Part shown: in pieces, positions 33,047-44,104 of the stretch | Numbering within the stretch: position 1 is the stretch's first letter | Layout of the letters: every line of letters begins with the position of its first letter | NCBI GenBank assembly: GCA_911728435.2 | Contig: OU452206.1 | Coordinates: 7,284,297 to 7,348,296, forward strand | Source of the DNA: Apoderus coryli | Lineage: Eukaryota; Arthropoda; Insecta; Coleoptera; Attelabidae | Reading direction: 5' to 3' | DNA: 64,000 nt | Made by a program: the position numbers and the translations under genes | The notes under the pieces: generated by a model | What the model saw: only the letters and a program-made list of their open reading frames with translations | Told to the model about the DNA's origin: nothing | Databases searched by the model: none

Positions 33047-35361
33047 CTTTCAATAAACATTTATCTATGATTTGTTTGTTAACATTTTGTGATCAAATTA
33101 GATGGAATTAGTGTAGGTAACTTTAAAAATTAATTTGAAGCATTTATTTTCGTTTGCACCACATTTTGCAATAAAAGTTGTAGGTACATATTATTACGTA
33201 CTAGCGTTGTGATGAGTTACATATTAAAATTTTTGTATTTGTATTATTTCTTTTGGTTTATCATTTTATATTATTATTAGACACAACATAATACATCGAT
33301 CGAAATACAAAAATCTTAATATGTTATTTAAGTAAACTATATAATAATAATTTCATTTGAATTTTTCTCTTTCACAAATTGCCTATTATAGATGTTTGAA
33401 TCTTTCCATGTATAATCAGTGATCTGAGTTTATATAAATTCTATGTGCTATGTCACTGAAAGTGGAATAGAATATTCCCAAACATGCCTGGCTATGTTCC
33501 TCCTTCGATTTCAACATATTTAAATAACGTATTTGGTGGAGTAGACGTCGCCGTCGTTTCATTTCCAAATTTAGTTTAGTTAATTTAGTCGGTCGTTTCT
33601 GACAAGGTACGCCCCTAATAAAATACTTCCTGCACAATTATTGTATTATTCGTATCTCCACCTTGCTTGTACAGACCAAAAAATATTATACGGGTTTCAA
33701 TTCACAGTTTTCTTAAACATACGTATAAATGTGAACACCAGTATAAACGAACAATAAAAAGGTAAAAACAAATGGTGAACGTATAAAAAAAAACTCTCGA
33801 AGCTGGGTGTAGAAAATGTCACAACGAGAATTTAAGTTACATCTAGAACGTAACCATAAAACGGATTTAGGGTAAGTGAAGGGAAACCTTTTATGAGCAA
33901 ATCAGCTGTTTACTATAAAAGTGTACCTACAAACCTTTCGAATCGCAACAATCCGCATATAGCAAAGATGAAATCGGTTCAAAAAAGCTGGTAAGCTACT
34001 AAACTTTACATGTTTCCTACTGCTTTTTATAATATTATGTTAAACATTAATTACACGGCATCACACTTGTAGGGGTGGGGAGATATTTGAGTATAAGAAC
34101 ATCCTTGAAGGTATTATGTGTGTATTTTACCTTACTTCTTTTGTGGTGGGTAGTCCATCGAATCCAAGAGTATACCTTTCTTGAGATTTCAAGCGCAAAA
34201 GCACTGACGCACTTCGAAGAATGACATATTTTAAGCATATTTTCTAACCAGCATCTTTAACACCTATAAAATTCTTAATAGCAAAAGTATATTCCACGTG
34301 AATGTTACGTCATTGGCATTCAAACAAATAAAGTACAATCAAATGCTTTTTAATAAGAATTTGTAATTTTAATGCCATTAAAACCGAGACCTTTATCAGA
34401 GCTAAAAAGAAGATTTTTTTATCGTTTGCGGTCTTTGTTAAAATAAATAAATAGATAAGCAAGAAAACATTTAATTAATTAATAAAATGGTTTTGCCAGG
34501 CTTCCTGCTCTTTTGTTTAGTAAAATTAATTCGAATAAAAATGTGAATGATTTATATGTTGCCAGAATGCTCCAAAAGTTTGCTTGATCTTTTTATTCTG
34601 TGAAACTCCAGCACCAGCGAAACATTAGAAATGAAGACGTGGAAGTAATTGTTGTGGGACAAGTAACAATAGATCATACTCAATGTAACCGTCAACTAAC
34701 TCAAGCCTCAGGTCTTCCGTGTGTTCATAATAAAGATTTTAAAATTGCAGAACACAACCCAACAACAGCTTTCTTTAGACAAGCCATGAAACAGTATATT
34801 TGGTATATATACACTATTTAATTGTAACTCGCGGTCTAATTATATTGAGCTTAATTCAAACAATTTTTTTATAAAAACAGTAGTGATAAGTTTGTTAATA
34901 AAATAAAGTGATTTGTTTGGACTCTGACCGGTGCCGGTGGTAAAAATGGCGCAATTCCTATAGGGATACTAATTGGTTCTATTTTTGGGTCGTGAACAGC
35001 CTTCTTTTATAAAACTGGTAGTGATGTGTGTATAAATATATCTTCTGTAAGTTACAACACCGAATAAACTTTAGATGCTTTAAAATTTTTAAAAATTTGG
35101 ATCTTTCATTGTTCACATACACAATAAAAGCAAAATGTAGCTAAACAATTTCAACAATTATTATATTAAGTTTTTTATTTATGTGTTATTATGATTGTAT
35201 GTCTCTGTTAAGTACTGTCAATTTCCATACTCGATGTCTTCAATAATTTTTAATACCATCTTACCTGCATAACTCAATTTACTTTTAAATGAAAGGTATT
35301 ATTGCAAAATGTACACACCTAATTCGTTATTTTTTGATTTTTAATGTAATCACATATTGTT
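33047..35361. other. Gene-poor stretch with one unidentified ORF
   Basis: Frames at 33,416-33,637 (minus) and 34,047-34,238 (minus) show nothing recognisable. A plus frame at 34,600-34,821 (start LQHQRNIRNEDVEVIVVGQ) has an ordinary-looking amino-acid composition, but I cannot assign it. Confidence 0.35.
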
Positions 35362-35412
35362 CTTTTAGCCCTGAAGAAGGAATAAAAATCATTCCGAAAG
35401 CTTGGAAAGTGA
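35362..35412 (+). ncRNA. Hammerhead-like motif, CTGAAGA variant
   Basis: The sequence is AGCCCTGAAGAAGGAAT, AAAAATC, ATTCC, GAAAGCTTGG. Stem II (GGAAT/ATTCC) is perfect, an extra A follows CTGAAGA, and stem III is AG/CT without a loop. Stem I pairs CC with GG. It shares GAAAGCTTGG with the units at 58.87 and 59.14 kb. Confidence 0.5.
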
Positions 35413-36010
35413 AAAGAGTGTTTTACTTAACGTAGGCCGATACCCCAAAGTTCATTTTACCTTTTATATGATTGAGCCAAAATATTACAAGAGATTTTTA
35501 TATATATTTTATTCACGCCATACGACACGGAATAGTGTGGCTAAACTATTTAATTTCCTAAAAGTTTTATTCGTGGGTTCGATAAAAATGACTTATGGCT
35601 ACATTTTAAAAATATTGTGAATCTATACAGGGTGTCGCAAATATAAGAAACGAACAATAGTTGTGTTTTTTTAAATGGAATGCCCTGTATATGAATATAT
35701 TTTTAAATTCCCCGTTTAAAATAAACCTAACTTTCATTAAAGTATATCTCACCTAAACCTGACAGTTTTTTAAATATTTTAATTTTTATAATAATATAGA
35801 CATAATTTGAATGAAAAAATTCACACCTATGCGTTTGTTCTTTTTAAGCCAGTCTGGGCTGATAAATATACCCACTCATCACTTGATACGCCAAATATAA
35901 AAAACCCCCAATACTAAATACAGGGTGTCCAATAATTTAAGTTATATGAACGTAAAGTTTAATCCTAAATAACTTGTTTTCCTTAATATATATGAATATT
36001 TTTAATTTTG

Positions 36011-36100
36011 CATGGAAAAACCACATATTGGTAGTAATAGGAAGAATTTTCAAAATTATAGTATTTGTCAATTCAGCCATGAGAATTTGACAAACCCTAT
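36011..36100 (+). repeat. 85-bp direct repeat, copy 1 (foldback centre)
   Basis: CATATTGGTAGTAATAGGAA, then GAATTTTCAAAATTATAGTA and TCAGCCATGAGAATTTG, recurs at 36,566-36,650. Confidence 0.6.
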
Positions 36101-36565
36101 ATTTAAAGAATAACATAATAAATAAATACATTTTTAACTTAAATTAAATCACAAGATATACATAAATACTGATAATTTTTCTAATAAATGGTCAAAATAA
36201 TTTGACTCTAGGCACATTTGAATTCGCTTCGTTTATTTGCTCCTTCATCTCCTCTATTAAAAACGTTTTCATTTTCGATGATTTTGTTCCTGCCCATGTA
36301 CAAAATTCAACACGATTTAAAATCAATATTGAAAAGTTCTTGATGCAGTTGTTGCACAGTGTTTGGGTGGTATCTTTCGTTAAACTGTCTTAACAGTCTC
36401 TCGATGACCGCCTTTTGGGTTGATTTTGCGCCCGAAACCTTTGAGCGTTAACTCGCGATGCCAGTAAAGCGTTTTTGAACCATTCTCCCAGAAAAATCAT
36501 GTCTATTCTTTCTCCTTTGGAATAGGTTCGCAGTTTTGATTAATTGAATTAAATCAAATGTGTAT

Positions 36566-36650
36566 GTGTGCCTCATATTGGTAATAATAGGAAGAATTTT
36601 GAAAATTATTATTTTTATCAAGTCAGCCACGAGAATTTGTGAAGACAGAA
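36566..36650 (+). repeat. 85-bp direct repeat, copy 2 (foldback centre)
   Basis: CATATTGGTAATAATAGGAA, then GAATTTTGAAAATTATTATT and TCAGCCACGAGAATTTG, is the second copy of the block at 36,011. Confidence 0.6.
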
Positions 36651-37132
36651 TATATTTTTTTTAATTTGATATTTACTGTCAAATAGACTGTTGAAAATTC
36701 TTATCTAAAAGTTGAGAATTTTTTATAAAACAGTTTTTTATCGTATAGTAAAACTTTACTTTAACTTTAATTTGCATCATCAAATACAGGGTGGTCTACA
36801 TGAAACTAAGGGATTCAATTACAAATTTGCCTAATATTATGAATATGTGCATTTTCCGTGAAAATGTCAAGAGTTACCCATAGTAAAGTATTATAATATT
36901 TGACATAATTATTTTGTGCATCTAATTTTGACCTCATATACCGGGTGTTCCACTTGAAATAAACAAGTTGTTTAGAATTAAACTTTATGCTCATATAACT
37001 TATATTATTGGACAGCCTGTATCTAGTATTGGGGGTTTTTTATATTTGGCGTAACAAGTGATGAGTGGGTATATTTATTATCCCAGACTGGCTTAAAAGC
37101 AACAAACGAATAGGTGTGAATTTTTTTATTCA

Positions 37133-37424
37133 AATTATGTCTATATTTTTATAAAAATTAAAATATTTGAATAACTGGCAGGTTTAGGTAAGATGTACTA
37201 TAGTGAAAGTTAGGTTGATTTTGAACGGGGAATCTAAAAATATATTCATCTACAGGGCATTCCATTTAAAAAACCAAAATTATGTCTATATTTTTATAAA
37301 AATAAAAATATTTAAAAAACTGTCAGGTTTAGGTGAGATATACTTTAATGAAAGTTAGGTTTATTTTAAACGGGGCATCTAAAAATATATTCGTATACAG
37401 GGCATTCCATTTAAAAAAACAAAA
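37133..37424 (+). repeat. Tandem duplication of a 146-bp unit
   Basis: Unit 1 (37,133-37,278) and unit 2 (37,279-37,424) both run from AATTATGTCTATATTTTTAT to GCATTCCATTTAAAAAA. The left foldback arm has a single copy. Unit 2 resembles the left arm more closely (for example AAAAAACTGTCAGG and GAGATATACTTTAATGAAAG) than unit 1 does. Confidence 0.8.
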
Positions 37425-37579
37425 CTATGGTTCATTTCTTATATTTGGGACACTGTATAGATTCACAATATTTTTAAACAGTAGCCATAAATCATTTTCA
37501 TTGAACCCATGAATAAAACTTTTAGAAAATTCAATAGTTTAGCCACAGTATTCTGTGTCGTATGGCGTGAATAACCCTG

Positions 37580-38020
37580 TATATATAGTATATATTTTTT
37601 TTAATTTTTGCTTTGTTTAACAATGATGAACAGATGCCATACCTACGTTTCTGTGATTTTTATTATTATTATTTTTTTTTTATAAATACATTATCATTAG
37701 TACCTACGTACATTTAAAAAAATAAAGACGTTTGTTATTATTATTGTCACACGGTATAAGCTGCGGTATAGTGTTTGTCGTATATTGAACTAAGTGGTGG
37801 AAGTGTCTTTTGTATGAGGGTTTGTATGTATATTTGAGAATTATTATTATACGGATGGAAAAAATTTCCTATAAACTTAAACAAACTCCATGCGTTTTTC
37901 CAAAATAAAAAAATTAATTATGCATAAAAGCCGATTTAATTAAAAGTTTTGAAGATCTTTTAAATTGAAGTCACATTAATGTTCCATGTTACAAAATATT
38001 TTCCAAATATTTTCCCTCAC
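37580..38020. other. Spacer with LINE-like tail
   Basis: AAATAAAGACGTTTGTTATTATTATTG at 37,721-37,747 looks like a LINE 3' end, but no upstream ORF was recognised. The rest is AT-rich and featureless. Confidence 0.35.
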
Positions 38021-38186
38021 CGGCCGAGTATGTACAGTAGATTGGTTTACTAACCGTATTGCCATATGGCTTGTCTAAAGAAGGCTGTGGAATGGCTCGG
38101 ATAGACAGCTTCAGTTTTGTGAAGAAATGATCGTTTATTTGAAGAATTGTGGGTGCGTTATGGAAATCATATTGTAGGACCACTTC
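38021..38186 (-). other. Candidate host internal exon (weak)
   Basis: The minus-strand frame reads EVVLQYDFHNAPTILQINDH and continues to AIPQPSLDKPYGNTVSKPIY with balanced amino-acid composition and no stop. It is preceded by AGTTCAATTCAG, a possible 3' splice site at 38,187. It is followed by GTGAGG, a good 5' splice site at 38,015-38,020. The length would be 166 nt. I do not recognise the protein. Chance ORFs of this length do occur here, so this is only a candidate. Confidence 0.25.
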
Positions 38187-38189
38187 CTG

Positions 38190-39764
38190 AATTGAACTAG
38201 TGAAGTCTATATACTTACCTAAACATACTTGAAGATGAATAGATCCATTGGAACAGAACTATTGGAAGGTGACGGAAATCATAATAAAATAAATCAAACA
38301 AAACTTCAAGGTCAACTCCACTTAGTGTTTGAACTTAGTACTTAAAATAGAAATGTATAATAACATCTAAACATCTATTTGTATTGAATACTGAAACATT
38401 ATTCCACGGGTATGTATAATGAGTGTTATTATTTAACCAATAACATGACATTAATCGAGATATTATTAAATATAGTCGTGGAGAAACTCACATTAAAAGA
38501 TGCCTTAAAAAATGGAATACCCCACCGTGCGTGAGCAATAAAACAAATATAAATATACAAAGCACATTAAAGTAATTAAAAACAGCAATTTTATGTTGAT
38601 TAAAGTGTATAAATGTTTAGAATTCAAAGAGCGTGAAATTATTTAACAGGAGGATACTAAAATATAAAACAGGGTTTACATTATAATATAATGATTTATT
38701 TTATAATGTATACACTTAGGTAATCCCCAATGATAAAATTGTTTAATTATTATGAGATTTAACTAAAAAGTTTGTACTAAATGGGAATGAAATTTAAATA
38801 CTTTTGAATTTATTATGTGTCATCATTACTTAGGATTGACTAACAGTTTGGAAGAATAATTATTAAAACTAATCGTCTAGAGGTGATCATTTCATTCATA
38901 CCAAGCAAAAGTTGGTCCGTGATCTGCGCTATCAGTACAATATAGAAGAATGCGGGGTGTTACCTAATACTAGCTCTCTTGAAATTCTCCAAGAACTTGA
39001 GGTCTCATGCCGCAATTTTGAATTTTGAATTACCATCTGGTCTCACTCTCGTTTTTCACAGCCTGTATCTACAAGTTTAACAAGCAGACCCCCATCGATC
39101 GTATAGCTTACCATTATTATTATTAATGGTATTCCATTGCTCTGCAACTTGGTTGTTGCATTTGCATTTGCTTCACGACAGTTCCAGCATACAGTACGGC
39201 AAGATTCTCGCTTGTTTAAGACGCGTGACCTATTCTGTTTTCTCACTTCGTCTATGAATTATTTTATCACATTGTGAAAAGATCGTTTTACAGAATGTAA
39301 TAGGGATGCCGCGAATGTAGTCAAATTTAAAATAAAAGTTTCATTAAATAGATGCCTATCATACCGAAAAAATACATGTAAGCCGTACCTATAGTTAGTT
39401 TCTATTATTTCTCAGTTTATCTCAAATTTGACTCAAATGAAACAGAAAACTCATCTTAAAAACCCACGTTTTAACCAATTGAGCTAAATTTTGGTGTATG
39501 AGTTTGGGGGAGTCCTACGATGAATCCATTAGTTTTTGGTTCAAATCGCTCTAGCCCTGTGATAGGGGTGGACACAACCGCCAAATTTTCAAATAGTTGT
39601 ACTAGAGTGATACATCATTTTAAAGCATTTTTTATCTGCTTAACATCGATTTGTTACTTTCGATATTTACCCCCATAATTCTCGAGAAAATTGCGTTTAA
39701 AATTTCACTAGTTAGGTAGTTGGAACCTATAAGTCTTATTAGAATATAATAGAGTAATTTGGTA
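38190..39764. other. Spacer, nothing recognised
   Basis: There is no motif or repeat that I can assign. A minus frame at 39,043-39,246 has no recognisable feature. Confidence 0.35.
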
Positions 39765-39771
39765 AAGGGTT

Positions 39772-39840
39772 TTTGGCGTCATTGATAGAGCGTGCGCGTA
39801 GCATGCGGAAGGTTATGGGTTCGAATTCTCAGCTCTGCCA
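39772..39840 (+). tRNA. tRNA-Ala(AGC)-like pseudogene or tRNA-derived SINE head
   Basis: TTGATAGAGCGTGCGCGTAG with CATGCGGAAGG resembles a D-arm end, an anticodon arm with loop GTAGCAT (anticodon AGC) and a variable region. GGGTTCGAATTCTCA follows as a T-arm/B-box, and TCTGCCA resembles an acceptor end. The T stem pairs only through wobbles and the acceptor strands match just at GGC/GCC, so a functional tRNA is unlikely. TTTTTTC follows closely, like a Pol III terminator. Confidence 0.35.
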
Positions 39841-39936
39841 ATATTTTTTCGAATTTTTGAATAAAGTAGTTAGTTTGTTACGTTAGTTTATTGGAAATAA
39901 TTAAAAGAGTACAATTATATTAATAAAATATTAAAA

Positions 39937-40020
39937 TTCTGTTTCGTTACGCAGGTCATTTATTTTTGATGATATTATATCTTGTCGGGAAAGTTTTGAG
40001 GCGACACAACCATTTTTTTT
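39937..40020 (+). repeat. Dispersed repeat GGGAAAGTTTTGGGGCGACA, copy 3
   Basis: TTCTGTTTCGTTACGCAGGT, then ATATTATATCTTGTCGGGAA and AGTTTTGAGGCGACACAACC, matches the copies at 9.84 and 32.95 kb. Confidence 0.7.
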
Positions 40021-40660
40021 TCTATACCTACGTCTTGATTTCTACTAATTCTTCTTTGATGTTATTTGTCACTTCTTATATCTTTCTTGTTGACTCGTAA
40101 TTCATCTTTATTACTGATTGTCACTTCTTTTAAGTCTTCGATCTCGCCTAGTCAAAAAAAATATTTTTAAACTCTGAATACAACGATTTGTCCTCCTAAC
40201 TTGGTTTCCTCTAGATTTAATATAGCACACGGCGCGGCGTCTTCAATTTAATGAATCTGCAGGCATTTAACAACAGTGATCAGACATTGGTTGTCAAGCT
40301 AACTGAGAATTACTGAATATCGACAAATGTAGCTTTGACATATTAGGTACATTGAAAAGTTTAAGTTTGCCGCGCCCTAATAAATTTTAATTATTTTTCA
40401 AGAACATAGTTTTGTTCTGTTTGTTTGTACACTTCGCGCATAGATAATTATTTTGTTTTCTTTTTTAAAAATACAAATTTGAGAAAATATTTTCTGAGCC
40501 CCTGGTAAATTATTTCTGATAAATTAACTCCTGTATAAAATGTGTCATTTAAAGATGACTGTTTTGTCATTTTGACAGCGATAAAAAAGGTGCATCGATA
40601 AAAACGCCTGTTCCTCTTAAGCGTCTACATCTAGTATGCTTACGTCAGTTTAAATTCACA
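40021..40660. other. Spacer, probably including a LINE 3' UTR
   Basis: No ORF is recognised. The part next to 40,660 follows the stop of a minus-strand LINE and may be its 3' untranslated region. No tail was identified. Confidence 0.35.
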
Positions 40661-40661
40661 C

Positions 40662-42055
40662 TCACAATGCATGCCTTCTCAAGATTGGTACAGCAGCCGA
40701 AACCATACTACCAAGTGAATCATGATTGATATCAGAAACACTAGATATGCAGTTAAATACATCACACATATTAAATACAGGAGATCTACATTGCATATTA
40801 GTTCTAGCTCTAATGTTATAAAAAAGCAAGTTATTTCTGGCATTTTCACGTGGCACCCAAAAACTAACCCGCTCAAAGAGACTACTACAACATATTTTGT
40901 TATTTAATAATTTGAATAAAAATACAATTAGTGCTATGCCCCGTCGCAAATCCAAACTGGAAACGCTAAAACGAGTGGTCAACAACGAATAATTTACACG
41001 TTGGTCAGGATAAGTTCCATCCTCCCGAAATACAAAAACTTCAAAAATCTTCTTTGGACTCTCTCAATAAGTAATTCATAAGATATAGTATAGTAGGGAC
41101 ACCATACAACTGAACAATATTCCAATTTCGAGCGAACATGGGCATAGTATAAAATCGTCAAAATATTTAAGTCAGCAAAGGGTTTGGAGCATCTAACAAC
41201 AAAGCCATAGATTCTTAGAGCATCGCTTACATTTGAATATGGTCATTAAAAGACAATTTAGAATCAAACAATACTCTAAGTCATTCGTAGAATCATAACG
41301 CGTAACCGATATGTCATTAATACAATAATCATAATGCAGAGGCGTTTTCTTCCGCGTATATGTAAATACCTTACATTTGTCGGGGTTCGAATACAAACGG
41401 TTCGCAACACACCAAAGTCTTATGGCATCCAGACAAAGCTGTAAACTTTCACAGTCCTCAGCACTGTTTACAGATTTAAAAATACTAAGATCATCGGCGA
41501 AAAAGAGTCCCGAACAAGTGAAATCCAGAGCCCAATCGTTGATAAAAATAAAAAATAAAAGAGGACCTAAATTGCACCCCTGTGGTACTCCCGACACAGC
41601 CTTATAACAATGTGAGTCAAAACCATACAATGATACATATTGATATCTTTCAGACAAATACGAGGAAAAAAGTGATACTAAACTCGGCCCAAAACCAAAA
41701 ACCCTCCTACTTCTTCAGCTACACAACATGACTTATTCGATCAAACGACTTGGCACAGTCCGTGTAAACTGCATCAACCTGACCACATCTATCCAACTCA
41801 TCACAAACTGCGAAAATACAGCTGAGGCATAAAGCCATGTTGCATGTGCGTTATTTGATTTCTCACATGAGGAAAAATGCGATTACATATCACAATTTCA
41901 AATAGCTTTGAAAAATTAGATAATATCTATAATTCGATACCAAGTTCCGATCACCACTCTTAAAGACAGGACATACTTTGGCCTTCCTCCATTTAGTAGG
42001 GAATACTTCTGATTTGAGAATAAGATTATAAAGTTATTGAAGTATTGTTGATAAT
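40662..42055 (-). pseudogene. LINE reverse transcriptase, decayed
   Basis: From 42,055 downward the minus strand encodes, in broken frames, RT fingers (WRKAKVCPVFKSGDRNLVSN) and the first catalytic block (VYTDCAKSFDRIS). The longest open part, 41,193-41,657, has VSGVPQGCNLGPLLFFIFIN and the FFADDLSIFKSV active site, then IRLWCVANRLYSNPDKCKVF. After more frameshifts, LEYCSVVW and a C-terminal frame at 40,662-40,985 complete the order. It is a Jockey/CR1-type element, 5' truncated and inactive. Confidence 0.82.
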
Positions 42056-42163
42056 TGATACTGAAATATTACAACATACAACACCAAACCAAACAATTTA
42101 CAAGAATTGTGTATTTAATAAGTGTTCATTTAAATAATTTAATTGTATCAATAAAGATTTAAT

Positions 42164-42430
42164 TTATTTTTCTTTCTTTGAAATAAATTTTGGTAGAATG
42201 CTTTCAAAATATTCACGACGCAGACCAACATTCGTGAAATGTACATGTGAACAGTTGAAGTTCAAAAATATAGGGACTAAATTATTGTTCTTACATCTAA
42301 GCAAAAATATCCTTCGGTTTTTTTGATTTGCTAATTTCCTTGTGGTATTTTCATAGTTTTTTAGTAACCGCTTCACACTATATCCATAGACCTGATTGAT
42401 GTTATAATAATTAAGGATTTCTTCATCCAT
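42164..42430 (-). pseudogene. Penelope-like element ORF, N-terminal fragment
   Basis: The 88-codon minus-strand frame starts at an ATG 33 bp downstream of a hammerhead-like motif. It contains NYENTTRKLANQKNRRIFLL, RCKNNNLVPIFLNFNC and LRREYFESILPKFISKKEK. A short N-terminal region with a K-x-FLLRCxxNxxxPxFL pattern ahead of the RT is what I know from insect Penelope-like elements. No RT or GIY-YIG domain follows, because a LINE remnant begins about 110 bp further on. The identification rests on pattern plus the adjacent motif. Confidence 0.5.
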
Positions 42431-42462
42431 GCCAATATATTTTTTTTTTATTTTTTTTTTTT

Positions 42463-42505
42463 TGACGTTTCGATCATTTTTTGATCTTTTTCAAAAATGT
42501 CAGTA
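42463..42505 (-). ncRNA. Degenerate hammerhead-like motif upstream of the Penelope-like ORF
   Basis: The minus strand reads TTTTTGAAAAAGATC, AAAAAAT, GATC, then GAAACGTC. Stem II (GATC/GATC) and GAAAC are kept. The core shows C3 to T and G8 to A, so catalysis is unlikely. A run of A-rich sequence and the ORF start follow. Confidence 0.45.
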
Positions 42506-43149
42506 CATCGTGAAATGATTTAAATCTCTTAAATTATTGTTGTTATTCATTCATATATTCGGTCGTTAATTTATCTTGCTAAAAAACACTCAGGCTTTTC
42601 CTTTTTTTCCTTCGGTCTCACGATTTTGTCTTGTCAGTTTTGCTCGTAAAATTACTCATTGGCAAAATTATTTCGTTACAAAAAGATAGTTATCCGATAA
42701 AAAAAAAAAGCTCTTGTGTTTTTACTGTTGATAAAATAATGAAGAGCATAATGAAATTCATTAGAGTTTGATTGATTGTAAAAAGAAATTCTGCTCATTA
42801 AAAATTCTATACATCTCAGATGGTGTTTGGTTTTTTGGAGTGAATCATTGTAATAATTATGCTAATGATTATTCTGTTACGGTGCTAAATTAAATTGAAA
42901 ATTAGTCACTGAGTTCCGGGCATAATTTAGTAGTGTGGTAATTTATTATTTCATACGAAGGTATTTCTACAAGGATATTAAGGAGTAATGTTTCATTGAT
43001 TAAATAAGCCGTTTTACTGCAAAAATTACTAGTTGAAGAATTATTTACGGTACCCGGGATGTGTGCTAGTGTACAATGTCATTGTAAATATCCGGTATTG
43101 GAACTAACATTTTAAGCAATTTGCGGTAGGGATCTTAAACATATTAGGC

Positions 43150-43551
43150 GTTTTTAATTCAGCGGAATGATGACCTCAAGTTTCGTCTCCAGGAACAATC
43201 CAGGCCTTCACTACGCAGAGGTCCACAAAATGCAGGAGAACATTCGGCGCGCTGTTGTTTTTACGGTACCCATCTTGCATTGACCATTGTCATAATCATC
43301 ATGCAGAATTTAGGAATGATTGTTCGGATACTCCAACCATTTCTGCGACTTCGTTTCGTCTTCAATAAGAAGGTCGTCTTCGACTAATTCCCTAGCATGC
43401 TTTCAAAGCGAATGCCAATTGTAAATCAATGTTTTTCTGAGCAACATTCCCCGTAAACCCATGAAATGTCTTCTATTTCCATAATGATTTGAACAGACTT
43501 TCCTTGCTTTGTCTGGAACTTCATAACAGCGCGGTGTTCGTTTTTCCCCAT
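43150..43551 (-). pseudogene. Mariner-type transposase N-terminal part
   Basis: An ATG at 43,551 begins MGKNEHRAVMKFQTKQGKSV, the typical start of a mariner transposase with its first helix-turn-helix (E-x-RAV-x-K-F/Y). Further, across frameshifts, come LVEDDLLIEDETK and QCKMGT/ARWVP, corresponding to the second DNA-binding helix and the WVPR linker. The catalytic domain is not recognised. Stops and frameshifts show it is inactive. Confidence 0.65.
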
Positions 43552-44060
43552 GTCTTTACTTTTTGTCACGATTGAGTTGTTTTTCCGCCCACCATACTTT
43601 CACCAGACGTTTCGTTGATCCACAACTCATGGATGAAAATTCCAGACACCTCGTTAGTGTCGATATACAAAGAACGGGAAGTTGTACAATATATCTACCA
43701 TGGGTGGCGTCATATACTGTTTGTACAGACTGTCAAATTTTGGCAACCAGAACTACTTTTTTGTAAAACAAAAGATGCCACAACAAAATGGTCATAGCTC
43801 TCTTAGTTTCCGAGTTACACGCCGATATTGAAAATATTGCATTTTGGGACTCTTTGTCCTCGGTCACACTTTGACTTAGCGGGAAGATAAAAAGTGACGC
43901 TTTGCATAGAATACCTACGTTGCAAGCATGGTCCAACCAGAAATTTGATCTCAAAAAGAGATCCAACCCGTGTGAGTAAATATCAATGTTTGAATTGAAA
44001 ATGGTAAAAAAATTGATTCTACATCTCACTTATCGCACACGGTTATTTGTATTTTCAGAC
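43552..44060. other. Probable 5' flank of the mariner remnant
   Basis: The stretch TCATAGCTCTCTTAGTTTCC followed by GAGTTACACGCCG near 43,792-43,824 looks like untranslated or subterminal mariner sequence. No terminal repeat was identified. Confidence 0.35.
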
Positions 44061-44063
44061 TAT

Positions 44064-44104
44064 TGCCTGAGGAGGACCTATAGCTAGGTATCAACTGGTA
44101 GCAA
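44064..44104 (+). ncRNA. Degenerate hammerhead-like motif
   Basis: GCCTGAGGAGGACCTATAGC, then TAGGTATCAACTGGTAGCAA, keeps the CTGAGGA core (G at position 7) and stem II ACCTA/TAGGT. GAAAC is replaced by TCAAC. It is probably a decayed member of the CTGAAGA group. Confidence 0.35.

Larger units (their letters stand above)
35508..37575. mobile_element. Second large foldback, arms of about 470 and 610 bp
   Basis: Left arm 35,508-35,978 and right arm 36,962-37,575 are inverted copies. Shared blocks include TTTTATTCACGCCATACGAC outside, TGCCCTGTATATGAATATAT, and TATACCCACTCATCACTTG and AAAAAACCCCCAATACTA towards the centre. ACAGGGTGTCC/GGACAGCCTGTAT boxes sit in the arms. The right arm is longer because a 146-bp unit is duplicated. 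The 980-bp centre has no secure ORF. A minus frame with KSTQKAVIERLLRQFNERYH may be a transposase N-terminus, but I cannot confirm it. Confidence 0.75.

Noticed and set aside
34600..34821. 73-codon plus-strand frame beginning near LQHQRNIRNEDVEV
   Set aside because: The composition is ordinary, but I found no motif, no convincing splice sites and no relation to a neighbouring element.
36190..36480. Minus frame with KSTQKAVIERLLRQFNERYH as a transposase N-terminus
   Set aside because: Suggestive of a helix-turn-helix, but there is no further matching block, so I did not call a gene.
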